Part shown: one piece after another, positions 1 to 12,109 of the stretch
Layout: every line of letters begins with the position of its first letter
Numbering within the stretch: position 1 is the stretch's first letter
Assembly: GCA_019321725.1 (NCBI GenBank)
Contig: CM033124.1
Coordinates: forward strand, 13,392,001-13,456,000
DNA length: 64,000 bases
Reading direction: 5' to 3'
Source: Paulownia fortunei
Taxonomy: Eukaryota; Streptophyta; Magnoliopsida; Lamiales; Paulowniaceae
The notes under the pieces: generated by a model
Database searches by the model: none
What the model saw: the letters and a program-made list of their open reading frames with translations, nothing else
Told to the model about the DNA's origin: nothing
Translations under genes and position numbers: made by a program

Positions 1-1340
1 ATTTTATTTTTATGGTTAAATACACAAATAACAATTCTCACAACAATAGTAAGTAGGTAATTTTTCTTATAGTTTGCTAGTTGGAGCTCCGTTTCTCCAC
101 ATCAATTATTCACAGTGATTTCCCCCATGTTTGATTAATACTCCAGCTCTTACAAATTGAGTGTTGTTTGTATGTACTCGTAATCCCTCTAAGCCTCCCA
201 AACCTTTTCAAGATTAAAGATTAACTCTTTTGGATGCCGTCTCAGCAGTTCCAAGGGCCTATCTTAGTAATGAATTGGATACATATATATTGTCGAGGTA
301 GCTATAAAACGAATAATATATTGAGGTTGTTATAAAATGAATTATATATTGACCGTGAAGGAAACTAGAGCAACAACTCCTCTTGTTCAAACCGAGGTTT
401 GAAACCAACTCTCCTCAGGAAGATAAATGGAGGGTGAGACTCAATGTAAATTCAACTTTTAATTTAGTCGGGTGAGATTCAATGTAAATTCAACTTTCAA
501 TTTAGTCGTGCGAGTAATGTGAGTCTTCTATTGCTAACGTGACTTATTACTCAGGTGAGTCTTCTATTGCTAACGTGACTTGCGATGTAGTAATGCTCAC
601 TAAGCTTGTCCCCATAATATTTAGTAGAGTTTCAAATTAATTCAATAGTTTAAACATACGTCTTAGGTGAATAACATCCTTCTACTTCAAAAAATAGGCA
701 TAATGATTTTAAGTTGTATTGTTATTTAAGTATTTATCCTCCAATGGAAAAATCGCTTAATCTCTTCTTGTATTTTATATTTTTTTATTTTTAAATTTAC
801 CCAACATCAAATTCATTCGATTTAGATTTTTATATAAATTTATATGTTAATATGTATAAAAATATATTTTTTTTAAAAAATAATGGTGTTATTTCAAAAA
901 ATATATATGTTTAAAACTATAAAATGGATCTAACGGGTTTATTCGGATACTTCTAGTCCAACCCGGACCTATGGGTCCAAAATGGATTCGGGTCATTAAA
1001 AACTTTAATGGGATGAGTCTAGAGTGTTGATAAACCTACCCATTATCATCCCTACTTAATACAATGAGACTTTTCCACTATGTGATCAACCTCTTTACAT
1101 GTAATAAAAGTTTTACGAGTTCTTTAAGATTATGTTTGGACCTTGAATATTAGGGAGTAAAATATTGTATTCATTTCAAACGGTAATATTTTTATACTTT
1201 ATTTTTTGAATTTCTTTTATATATCAAAATTTAATCCAAACATAATATAAAAATTAAAAAAGCAAAATATTAGTCTCTTAAAAAAAAGTAAATACCAACA
1301 AAATTATGAAATTATACATAATCGACTGAAAAATTTGAAA
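1..1340. other. Intergenic AT-rich DNA with short tandem repeats
   Basis: No gene is seen. A 38-bp unit is present twice head to tail (433-470 and 471-508), and a 27-bp unit twice at 519-545 and 555-581. Around 930-1060 there is a stretch rich in GGGT/ACCC words of the kind found at the ends of degenerate plant transposons, but no clean terminal repeat could be paired. Confidence 0.5.
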
Positions 1341-1349
1341 TACGAAGAA

Positions 1350-1413
1350 GCCCAAAACAATATTATGGGCCTCGCTTCCAACTCCTAATTACGAGGCCCA
1401 TATTATCAGCCCA
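1350..1413 (+). promoter_or_regulatory. Site II (TGGGCY) promoter element cluster
   Basis: Three TGGGCC/TGGGCT elements lie within 50 bp: TGGGCC at 1366-1371, its complement GGCCCA at 1395-1400, and AGCCCA at 1408-1413. A further GCCCAA is at 1350. Site II elements are known TCP-binding motifs in promoters of plant nuclear genes for oxidative phosphorylation and ribosomal proteins. They lie 100-165 bp before the ATP synthase delta-prime start codon, as expected for that class. Confidence 0.6.
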
Positions 1414-1515
1414 TGTTCTCAAAATTGCAACCTCACTCATGTATCCTCCCAAAGGGCCAAAACTCCACACACACGCACAGAAACACACACTTACTCAGCC
1501 TCCAAAATCAAGAAA

Positions 1516-4500
1516 ATGTTGAGACAGGCGCCACGATTCCTCCTCAGCCGAGCCTCCGCCGCCGTCATGAGGTGGAGCCGCCCATTCTCCACGGATCTTC
1601 CGGCGGAGACGGCCGGTGACTCGAAGTTTATTGACGCGTGGAAGAAATCAATCCCGAATATAGACCCACCAAAAACCCCCTCTGCATACATGGCGCCACG
1701 GCCCCCAACCCCTTCCACCATTCCTTCGAAGCTCACCGTCAATTTAGTTCTTCCTTATGACTCCGTCTTATCAGCCAAAGAGGTATCTATGTATTATTAT
1801 ATTTTGTAGTTTTCTAGTAATAGTGAAAGTTTTGATCTTGTGGCGGATGATGGTTTTTGGTTTTGGCCATTTTAGTTGTAAATAAAAAATTTCTGAAATG
1901 GTAAAAATGGGGTTCTTGGTTTGGTTTATAACTAGGCGTGTGATGTTTGTGTGTGTGTAATCTTAGTTTGTAAAGTTTATTTTGGTTTATATGTTAGGTT
2001 ATGTGCTTTTTTAGTTTCTTTTAGTAAGGGATACGTAATGTAGTTTATACCCTTTCGCGAGTAAAGAGATCATCCCTGGAGATGTGGGAAGTTTTATTGT
2101 GGCAAAAGGTTGACGCTGATTTGGGTTTCAAAGCCTAAGAAAATTATCTTTTTGGTTGCATCTGCTAATGATATTTGGACGTCATATTACGAGTATAGAA
2201 AGTGTTAGTACAATATCTAATCAACAAAAATATATATAATCCACGAAATTGAGTAATTCCCCCTTTTCTTTAACTTGGAAAGTACCCACAGATACTATCA
2301 AGATCAAGGAGCGGGTATTCTGAATCAATCCAATGCATAATTTTCTTGAACCCTTTTGTGAGCAAGGAGGTTATGGCTGAAGTATGCGGGAAGTGATATT
2401 GTTGGAAATGGGGTTGATGCTATATTGTCTAAGTTTGGATTGCACAGCCTCAAATTATTATTTTGGATGCATCTGTTAATAGATATATAGCATGTTTTTT
2501 AATTCATTGGTATGAAGAATGTTGTTATTTTCCAAATATTTTGGTTGGCTGTTCACTGCAGGGCCCTAGTTTTACCAAATTGATTGTGGACGCCTTCTGA
2601 AATTTTGGGGAGGTGTGGCACGGTGGTTGGTACAATCTTTCTGCATATTATGAGGCTATTACAGCAGTTTGAGTGCTATGTTAATTAAGGAACTCCTGAA
2701 AGTATTAACATGTGGGATTATTTGTAACTTAAATTCAAATATGGAATGGGTAATAAGAAAACATTTTCAAGAATTTTAGCTTTGTTGCATCTGTTTTTGT
2801 TAAAACAGATGACAACCCTTTTTAACAGAAGCCCTTCCGCTAAAAAACAGAAGGAACTGCTGAGATTGATTGGCTAAATTCTGTTTTTTGGCCGGTTTCT
2901 CTCAAACGTCGCAGGATAACTTTCTTCCTGCTGTGAAACTGAAGGACTCAGAAGAGTTCCTTCCTCCTGTTTAACTGATGCTAGCCTTAATTTATGAATG
3001 GGGCCCCTCCTCCCACCATATGTCCTTTTAAGAGTTCTACATCGCTGTTCTCGTTTCCATGAAGATGCATTGTATCTTTGTGAGAAGCTCAGTATTGGAA
3101 AATGTGTATGTTCTTGATGGGTCTGATTGATCAGTAAACCATAAAAGAGTATTTTGTTTGTGAAGTAGTTTCTTGCTTCAATCTTTATGATTTAGTATTT
3201 TTATGTTGGTTTTATGAATGAAGTTCTATTCATTTGGGGAAAGGAGCTGACAATACTTCTTTTGCGCTCCTGAATTTGTTTTCTAATATTCTTTGACTTT
3301 TAGCTTTTTGTCTAAGAACCTTGACCTGCGACTTTCTGTTGGAAGTTTTGCTCTTCAAATATACTTTCCAAGCTAGGGCTAAGAGGTGGTTGAGTATGTT
3401 ATGCTACAAAAAATTGCAGTAGCAAGTACTTGATGAATTATCACTGGATTTAGATGCTAGAGAATACATCCTTCTGAATGCTTGAGCTCTAGGGGCTCAA
3501 TAGTTTGCTCAAAGTTTATATCCTAAATGCTGGTTGACTTGAGAATGGAAAGAAATGTCAACATTAGTAGTAGCTGGCCTTAGCTTAACCACATTCAACC
3601 CACTGGTTGTTTTTCCCATTTAGAATCTAAAAGCATTAGTAAACTACGAATCGTTATAGGGTTTTGTTCAAACTACATGGTGCGTTAATCTTTCACTAGT
3701 GAGATTCTTAATGTTAGAGCTATGCTTTTCGGCATTCTTTTGAAAAATTAATTTCCCTGCTTGCATTAGAACACACTTTTAGAATGTTACTGGGAAAAAG
3801 GCTGAAATACAACAATTGTTCATTTGTTTCCCAAACAAAAAATTTACCCAGTTGGTACAAATTTAATTGTTGAGAAAATTCAAATGATGGAGAAGATTTT
3901 GTTAGGCACTTTTACTTTAACTTGGATTTGTTGGCTGGGTAGTACAAATTCCAAAAGCAGCTATACAGGCTTCATAATCATTGACACTCTTATAAAACTT
4001 TCCAATTCTTAGATCATATTGAGTATAAATTGAGGGACTTCGTCATGATTGAGATCAAATACAATTTCTTCAATTACTTCTATATGCACTTGATGCATAT
4101 CACTCTGGCTCTTATCCCTCAAGCACTGCCATGTTTTTCTTCATGAAAGATGCAGAAAATTTGAAATTTGATTCGTTAATTGCTATAGCTTTCTCTAAAA
4201 TATAATTTGTGAGGCTTTATATTGTAGGTTTGCAAAGAAGAGTATGTGTCAGAACTCCTTTTTGTGGCCTCTCTCTCATATGGATTTTCGGGCCTCTGCT
4301 GACTTTAGCTTAGCCATGATTTGCGTGTTGCTGTGTCATTTCAGGTTGATATGGTCATAGTCCCAGCTACTACTGGACATATGGGTGTTTTGCCTGGTCA
4401 TGTAGCTACAATTGCAGAGCTGAAGCCTGGTATTTTGTCAGTTCATGAAGGTAACGACGTAACCAAATATTTTCTGAGTGGCGGGTTTGCTTTTGTCCAT

Positions 4501-4689
4501 GCAAACTCAATTGCGGATATAATAGCTATTGAGGCCACGCCAGTGGACCGCATCGATCCAAACTTGGTTCAGAAAGGTCTTGCAGAGTTCCAACAAAAGC
4601 TAAGCTCAGCATCAACAGATGTAGAGAAAGCTGAAGCGCAGATTGGCGTAGATGTACACAGTGCTCTCAATGCTGCTCTTACAGGTTAA
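1516..4689 (+). CDS. Mitochondrial F1 ATP synthase delta-prime subunit
   Basis: Two coding exons, 1516-1782 and 4345-4689, joined in phase 0 across a 2.56-kb GT-AG intron, give 203 residues, the usual length for this plant subunit. It is the plant mitochondrial homologue of the bacterial/chloroplast epsilon subunit, part of the central stalk that couples proton flow to ATP synthesis. Residues 1-32 are rich in Arg, Ser and Ala with no acidic residue before D27, which fits a matrix-targeting presequence. Exon 2 carries the conserved beta-sandwich motif [21 protein letters not shown], then the C-terminal helical region ending ALNAALTG. The start is the first ATG in frame with this presequence. 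Site II promoter elements upstream fit an OXPHOS gene. Identification is firm; the splice sites are inferred from motif and frame. Confidence 0.93.
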
Positions 4690-6843
4690 AGACTAGCACA
4701 GAGACATGTCTGCAACATACCTTGTGATTTTCTTATCATCTTTGCTGTGTGCTTGAATTGAATCTTTTTGTACCCATTTACAGCTGCTGGTTTTCAGCTC
4801 ATTATCAACAAATATCTGAGTCCTGATATAGGATTTCTTGAATAAATATTAAGACCATTTTGGCTTCAATGTTTTTCTTGAACTTCTGATCAGGTTTTGA
4901 TCCATTTGTACTTAAAAGAGGTAGGTTGTTACAACAACATATTTCCTGATGAGCTGAATTGCGTGTGCAGTTGTCTTTCTATTGACCTTTAGTCATCTGT
5001 TGGAAAATATTTCTCATTTCGAGTTTCAGAGAGGTTTATGTTGTTCTGAGGATGTCCAGATTATCGTTTCACAACAGAGCATCTATCTCGTCCATTTTCA
5101 TTGCATTTTAAGGAATTTGTGTTTTAAGTATTTTATGTCATACTCTATTGGCCTAAAGGTCCTTTTCTCTCTTCTTCTTTTTTTCTTTTTGTTTTTTTTA
5201 ATTGTGCATCCATCATGAAAGAAGTGAAAAGTCGCATATAGTCCCATAGAATATGGGGGTCTGAGAAGCGAGCTAAGCACATTTAGTTCCACATTTTAAA
5301 AAATTAAGCAACTTTGGGGGATCTACTACTGATAATGTTTTGGCAAAATTGTAGTTTCAGTGAGTCTTATAGGCTAGGAGGGTGCCATTTTTCCCTCCTA
5401 GACGTTACAGTAATGGTCACCTGCATCTCATATTATAACTTTGGGAAAAGTGTGTTGCAATTTTTGGTAGTATGCTATGCTGTGAAGAAAATCTAATTTT
5501 GATCTCATAAATCAGCTTTTGTCATAATTTAAGTCTTTATATTAAGTTTTTAATGAAAAATCAGTTTTAGAACCATAAGTTAGTTTTTGTTGCAATTTTA
5601 ATCCCAACATAAGTTAAAAACTCACCAAATTGGAGGGAAAAATCAACAGGCATTCTATCTTTGGAGGGAATAATGCCTTACAACTCCATTAAAAATACAT
5701 GAGATGACGATGGTGTGCTATTTCTTCCTCCCTTTTCATATTATTTTCTCTTATTTGCAGCTCAACAATTTCGTCTTTCTGTGTGTTATTTTCTTAACAA
5801 ATCAGGAATGATAGCACATAGGTTAGTCCTAGAACCTACAACCAGCACTAATCATGGAGTCGACGCAATAGTGAAATCTTCTTCCTGAATTTTCATTGTT
5901 CAGAAAGTTCTTTATTCTTGATTCTTTATTGATTAAGACATTTTTTTTATTTTTTTTGTGTTGGGGGGTGGGGTGGGGGGATATATTTGAATGTGAAAAT
6001 GGTGAAGAGGGCTGGAATGTTGTGAAAATGGTGAAGAAAGCATTCAGCAGCCTTCAATGGAGTTGCTAGGTACTTTTCCTCCAAAGACAGGAAGTTTGTA
6101 AAGATGATAAATTTAAAAGAAGTAATTTATGCTATTTCAGATAAGCAAAATGCAATTAGTCTTATATTCTCATAGACATGCTTATATGAATGTTATCCAC
6201 TAAACGAGGGTTTATTATTACTAAATGTTATTCCATGCTACATAACATGTAAAAGGTAAACTACTTTATGCTAAATCAATTCATAGAGCATAAATGAAAT
6301 AAATACCAAAATTATTTGTTTTTAGCATGTAGGTGTCTGTTCGAGTAAATTTCATGATTTTCACTTAATTTGCATCTGTAAAGTACTTTTGAATGTGATC
6401 ATATACACTTAGTATATATATATATATATATATATATATTAAGTGTAATATATGATAAAATATAAATTAAAGCAAATAATTCAAATAAATAATACCAGCA
6501 TCATCCAGGGAGTCATTTGGATAAGCTACTAGTAGACAAGAAGCATAGTTTTTCAAAGAACATAAATAACTCAGCAAAATATCACTGCAGATAATAGAGC
6601 AGTTTCTTACGATCTCTTCTCTTGTTTATTCGTCAAAAGAAGAAAAAGGAATTCTCTATATGAAGGGAGATTGGTAATTATTTTTTTTATTTTTATTTTG
6701 TCTGTTGTATTAATTTTCAATAATTTATAGTTTTTAATAAATCTTATATCTTTTATTCTGAACCGGTGTCTTGGATATATCTACACTCAAATTTGAAGTG
6801 ATGCATATTTGATGAAAGTTGGCGTCTTGTTGGTAATGAAGCA
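4690..6843. other. Intergenic; possible small inverted-repeat element and TA microsatellite
   Basis: No gene is seen. Sequence near 5660-5700 (TCTTTGGAGGGAATA...ACTCCATT) reappears inverted near 6048-6092, so 5.65-6.10 kb may be a short inverted-repeat element. A (TA)n microsatellite runs at about 6413-6440. The rest is AT-rich and unremarkable. Confidence 0.4.
6413..6440. repeat. (TA)n microsatellite
   Basis: About 13 uninterrupted TA dinucleotides. Confidence 0.9.
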
Positions 6844-7186
6844 TTGGATGGGTTCGTCGTGCATGTTTTTCTCTTCTCAAAGGCTAGCAAACGGCTGCCA
6901 CCGTTTCAATCTCTTTATATTATAATTCTTGGCCCTTCGCCACCACAGCCCGCCACCCCTTCTTCTGTTCTTCAACAGGTCTCCCCCACCCCCCACCCCC
7001 AACACACACACACAAAAACACAAACAGACACTTTTATTACCCCCGTCATTTTCTTTGATGATTCTTGATGACATAATTTATGTGGTTTGATTTGAATTTG
7101 CTTCGTCTTGCAGAAACGGGCTAGTCCTTGTTCCCTCGAGTCTTCCACTTAAGTTACATTGTCTCAGATTGCTTCTTATTTCTGCA

Positions 7187-8235
7187 ATGTTCATTAACAA
7201 TGGAGGTACCCTCTCTTTCTCCCCCCTCTCACAGATAAGGGTTTTTACTTTCTGTGTCGTTTCATAGGTTATTTTAACTTTGATGGCTCAGTTGTGATGG
7301 GTTCGAGCAAGAGGAAGATGAAGGAAGTTGAAGTTGCTGCAGAAATTGCAGAACCAGGCCCTCCAGCAGCACATCAAATCAACCTCTTTAATCTTCAAGA
7401 CCAGCACTTTGCTTCTCCAAATGTTCCTCTCAATGGCTGCCACTCACAAGTGCAGCAAATACTAAACACCGCTGCCCCCTTCAAATCCTTCACGACCCTG
7501 TTAGCCGCTGCCGCCGAAGAGGATGATCACAGAACTCTCTCCACAGATGTTAAAAACCAGAGAGAACAAATTGATCAGATAATCACTTTCCATGTAATGA
7601 ATTCTTTTATGGGCCCTCTCTTAGTTCCATTGTCTACTTTTGTTATAAAGCTTGTAAAAATGGTGGTTTTGTTGCAAATCTTATTGCATTGCATAAATTG
7701 CCGCTATGCCATACATTTTACAGATATGATTTTACACGTGGTAAGACGGGTTTTGTTCATGCAGTGTGACAGTCTCAGACGCATATTGGCATTGACGTTG
7801 CACGGTGTGGCAGAGGAGAGGGCAGCCAAGAAACTGAGAGGGAAAGAGATGGAACTGCAAGCAAAATTGACTCAGAACATGGAGTTGGAAAACAGGGTGG
7901 AGCATTACAAGGAAGAGGCGGAGAGGCTGCAAGGCAGAGTGAGGTACTTGGAGCAGGCGGCAGAGTCGTTGAGGTTGGGTTTGCGGGATGCCATTGCTGC
8001 ACGTCGTTATGCGGAGAAAGTAGAGGAGGATGCCGAGTCGTCGTTTGTGGATCCAGGCCGGGTGGGGCCTGTCAGGCTCGACTGCAAGGCCTGCGAGAGG
8101 CGGCTAGCCACTGTGATGGTATGGCCCTGCCGCCATATCTGCGTCTGCACGGACTGTGATGCGGTCACCAAGGCCTGCCCCGTTTGCCGATCACTTAAGA
8201 CTACCAGTGTTGAAGTCTGTCTCCCTCTCAACTAG
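7187..8235 (+). CDS. BOI-related RING E3 ubiquitin ligase (S-RNase-binding-protein family)
   Basis: Three coding exons (7187-7205, 7268-7593, 7765-8235) give 271 residues. The family marks targets for ubiquitination in stress, cell-death and hormone responses. The middle holds a coiled-coil region (ERAAKKLRGKEMELQAKL onward). The C-terminus is a BOI-type C3HC4 RING with ligands C222, C225, C237, H239, C243, C246, C253 and C256, ending VCLPLN. The ATG at 7187 is preferred over that at 7297 because the 7-residue exon splices in frame (MFINNG-G-YFNFDG). A continuous reading frame crosses 7594-7764, but this 171-bp block has GT-AG ends and, unlike the coiled coil around it, encodes a hydrophobic stretch, so I read it as an intron. 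A 5'UTR intron is likely at 6979-7113, with a TATA-like box near 6915. The family is firm; the first exon is less so. Confidence 0.85.
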
Positions 8236-10158
8236 CATTATCTGGAAACTGTTTCATTTATGGAAAATTTCATAATGGAATTGCTCGTAGCAAATGTATT
8301 CAAACAAGATTTTTTATTACAAATTTTAAAACACTCAATGTATGGACGATTGTCAAGTATCTTGTTTTATGGAAAATGAGATATTTGGATAGTGTTCATA
8401 TCCCTTACTTTCCACAAATCTCGTAGCCCTTTTCGAATAAAACTTAATCTTTGTATAACATGCTAGAATTTGCAAGCATATCTTTCATTAATTCGTAGGT
8501 GACAAAATTCTTTTGAATTTTCATTATTTATATAGTTATTTGTTCCCCAATTCTATCCTATTTTGGTTAATTAAAAATATAATTGAAGAGAAACACATGC
8601 CATATATATTGACTTATTTTCTTAAATTTTTAACATAGATATATGTGTGTATATATATATATATATTTGTTAGATAGACTACGTTTTTGACATTTTCATA
8701 CATAAATGCATCTATTATTAATATAAATGGAATTTTTTTATGGATATCTTCTTATATTAATCCTGAGTTTTTGTAAGGAATTTTGTTGTATAGACAATAT
8801 TTTGTTATCTGTCTCCTGAACTATTTAAATAATACCAGAAACCATAAATTTTAAAATCTAAGGAACTAAACCAAAAACCCAAATTCTTCAATATAATTAT
8901 TTAATTATTTACAAGATAAACAAGTTCGATTTGAGATGGATTTTATCTTTTTTGAACGCAACCACAAGACGAACTAGGTTGTTTATGTTTTCAATAATTT
9001 AGTTGTTCAAGATTAATGGTTTTAAACAAAAACGATACTCCTTTCATCCAAAATTAAATGTTTAAGTAGTGTAAATTGGAACAAACTCGGGAGATTTATG
9101 AATATTAAAATGAACATTCTGGAAGATCTATGTGAATTTGCCTTTCAAAGTGTTATAAAACATATCAATTTCATGAAACAATAATGCTTATGGTAAAATA
9201 AAGTTCTAATTAAAATCTTTGGCTGACATCGCACTTTTTTATTATAAAACTCAATGTTTCTAGAATTGGATCGGATCGTGAATCAGTCATTGATTTGATT
9301 AATTTAAATAATTAGTTTTGCCGTTTAATTGGTTAAAATAAATTTTTTATATTTTTTAATTTTTATTTTTTTTTGAAGAATCTTAAAGCTTTAAACTTGT
9401 TATTTTGTTATATCTATTTCGTTAGATATTTTTTTAATTAATTAATTAATTTTTTTACTTTTAAAAAATATTATATAACAATTAGTTTATTACATTAGTA
9501 TTTTATATATTATAATAAAAAATATAATTAATTGTCATTAGGTTGGTTGGACTATCGGTCGATTTTATTATTATTTTATGTAATATAATAAAAAGTATAC
9601 TGTATTTTTATAAGATCGATTGGACCAAAGTTGAATAGATCTGACTGATTGAACCGCTAACTAATAGAAATATCAATTTGATCACCAATTAGGTTATGAA
9701 AACTATCAACGGGGCAAAACGTAAAAGTTCAATAAATACAAGGGGAGGTGTAGACAATTATTTTGAAAATTTGAGAGGGTGTACCTATATTTAAGGTTTA
9801 TAAACTTTAAAATCTAACCTCAAGGAAGTTTCTTTAATTATCCCCTAATTTTTAACTAGATAGTTAATTGTTTCTAACTAATAAAGTGTTCAAATTAAGT
9901 AAAGAGTATTTGAGGTTACTAATCCTAATCCACCCTGCTTTCGGGTGCTAAGACTCCCCTAACAAAGAGGACACTATCTCCATATATACAAGTATATATA
10001 ACGTGTTCTCGTACCCGTTAACCAGATCATCAAACAGTTTCCTTCTTCCTTTCAGAAATCAATCCTTTCTTTTCAAACATTGGATTCTTATTTTTCCATC
10101 GTTTCAGATTCTCTGTGGAACTTTTGCATTCTTGATTTCAGTTTTGTTAGAGAAGAAG
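8236..10158. other. Intergenic; degenerate repeat at about 9250-9710
   Basis: No gene is seen. The stretch 9253-9710 contains GGTTGG/ATCGG-rich words, and its two ends are weakly inverted copies of each other (ATGTTTCTAGAATTGG versus GATAGTTTTCATAACC on the opposite strand). It resembles an old inverted-repeat transposon. Similar sequence recurs at 34.08-34.24 kb. A TATA-like run lies near 9980-10000, before the SPT2-like gene. Confidence 0.35.
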
Positions 10159-11052
10159 ATGGATCATTGCCTTGCTGTCAGGCAACAACTGAAAGAAGCA
10201 TTCAGGGCCCGACTAAGGAAAGAAACTGGCTCCGCCGTCGCCACTGGTAAAGAGAATGCAGCGCCTGCTGACAACTATGGACGCTTTTTTGGAACTTCTG
10301 AGATTGTCTTTTCTGACAGAGTGATTCAAGAAACCCAGACATGGTCGGAGAACCCGAAATCTGCAGTAAAAGAACTTGAAAGAAAATTAAAAAATGATGG
10401 CGACAAGAAGAAGACTGCTGCGGGATCTATGGCGGCGAAGACGATAATGAACGCAATGAACAGAAGGAGAAAAGTGCAGTGGCTGAAGGACACACGAGAT
10501 TATTCGTTTTTATCGTCAGATTGTGAGATTCCAGTTCCAGGAAATAAAGACAAAAATTCCAGGCCTCCTGAGATGATGAAGGAGAAGGGTTCGAAAATCC
10601 AGGGACTTAAGGTGATAAAGAGGGATTCTGAAACGCGTATGAAAAATTCCAGGGCTAAGAAAGAACAGGCTTCCAGGAATTCAAAGAAACCCCTGGAACC
10701 GAGGAGGAAAATTATGCATTCGAGTAAGGAAAAGCTGACAGTTCCAAAACCTCAGAGTAACAAATCTTCACACCAGAAAAATCCATGTTTGGTAGCTGAC
10801 GGGCGGAAAAGAAAACTGGAGCAACGTGCTGCGGAGGAGAAAGAAGAGATAAATGCCATTAGCATTATCAGGAGGATGTTTGGGTATAATCCTACCAGGT
10901 TTTGTGATGATGAAGAGGATGTAAACATGGAGTCTACTTTTGCTGATATTCAGAAGGAAGAAAGGCGCAGCACGAAAATGGCAAGGAAAGAGGAGGATGA
11001 AGAACTGAGAAAGAAAGTGGGAAATACAAAGAAGCTCAAACAGATGAACTGA
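10159..11052 (+). CDS. SPT2-domain chromatin protein (histone H3-H4 chaperone family), short form
   Basis: Intronless frame of 297 residues. SPT2 proteins bind H3-H4 and act in transcription elongation and chromatin assembly. The N-terminal MDHCLAVRQQLKEAFR and the YGRFFGTSEIVFSDRVIQE segment (about residues 38-56) match the conserved plant SPT2 N-terminal block. The C-terminal IIRRMFGYNPTRF then MESTFADIQKEERRSTKMARKEDEE-like segment (about residues 235-283) is the SPT2 domain core. Between them lies a Lys/Arg/Ser-rich, probably disordered linker. The frame is open upstream to 10003, but only a GTG lies there; the ATG at 10159 is the first in frame and begins the conserved block. It is shorter than the 400-500 residues I recall for plant paralogues, and the lack of introns could mean an old retrocopy, although the frame is intact. 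Confidence 0.8.
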   Translation: MDHCLAVRQQLKEAFRARLRKETGSAVATGKENAAPADNYGRFFGTSEIVFSDRVIQETQTWSENPKSAVKELERKLKNDGDKKKTAAGSMAAKTIMNAMNRRRKVQWLKDTRDYSFLSSDCEIPVPGNKDKNSRPPEMMKEKGSKIQGLKVIKRDSETRMKNSRAKKEQASRNSKKPLEPRRKIMHSSKEKLTVPKPQSNKSSHQKNPCLVADGRKRKLEQRAAEEKEEINAISIIRRMFGYNPTRFCDDEEDVNMESTFADIQKEERRSTKMARKEEDEELRKKVGNTKKLKQMN

Positions 11053-12100
11053 TGAAACGTGATAATTGGCTAGAAATGTGATGCATTACATTCAAAAGAA
11101 AATATCACTTTTTTTCTTCTTTTTTCTGGTGGAAAAGGCCTTTCGAGCAAAACTTTGCTTTCCCCAAAATAGGTTGTGATTTTTGCTAATTTCCATTACT
11201 TTGGGTTAAAATAACACTTCTTAATTTTAGCAGTCAAATTATGTAGTTTTTATAATTTTTCAATTATTCCTGAACTTGTTTGCAATTTTTTTTTTTTTAT
11301 TTCCTCATGTTAGAGTTTGATGCAATTCCTTTTAAAACACAAGTGACACTTCTAAATTAGGCTGAAGAATATAAATAAATACTTATCAGAATTTTCTCAC
11401 ATTTCCCTTTTTTTTTTTTTTTTGTATTCGCATGAATCAATGAATAATTGAATTGTGATTTTTTCTTATTCACTACCCATGCTGCATCAAACAACATTCT
11501 CTTTTGAGAATTTTTTCAACATTTCGCTTTTATAATAATAATTAAGGTCATTGAATAATTTTTTTTGGTCAATTTAAAATAAAAAATCCGATACTTTTTT
11601 ATTCAATCAAAAAGTGATTTTCAGTATTGAAGTTACAGATGCATTATTCGTTTATTCCTTTAATCAGCGATTACCATTTGTCTTTTTTCTTTCTTTCTTA
11701 CTTTTTTTTCGGTTTAAAAAATACACACATAAAGCTTTTGACAGTATTATTATTTATAGTACACAAATCTATTCTAAGGTCTCATCTCCATCGCGTTCAT
11801 TCAAGGTCCACTAGTATTACTACCACAATCAGTTAAATATATTTTCGAAGATGTGCTTATTAAAATAATAGGTTACTAATTTAATAATGATATAAGTTGC
11901 CCAAATAAAGTACTAGGACCTTTTATTTAACATGTCATAACTAATTATTATCTTAATGTCTTGTACTTCCTGTATTTCAGAACACAATAATTACAAACAA
12001 GCATTAAGGTCATGCAGAGTAGTTACAAATATCTTATTTCACAAACAGTGTATACCAAAATATATTATTAATCAAATATAATATTTAAAAAATCGTGATT
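11053..12100. other. Intergenic AT-rich DNA
   Basis: Poly-T tracts near 11290, 11410 and 11700. No gene, RNA or structured repeat is seen. Confidence 0.5.
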
Positions 12101-12109
12101 CTAATCTTT

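Noticed and set aside
7294..7296. GTG as start of the RING ligase
   Set aside because: Non-ATG start; the frame continues upstream by splicing to a good ATG exon at 7187-7205.
10003..10158. N-terminal extension of the SPT2-like protein
   Set aside because: Starts at GTG and lies around the expected transcript start after the TATA run; the ATG at 10159 starts the conserved block.
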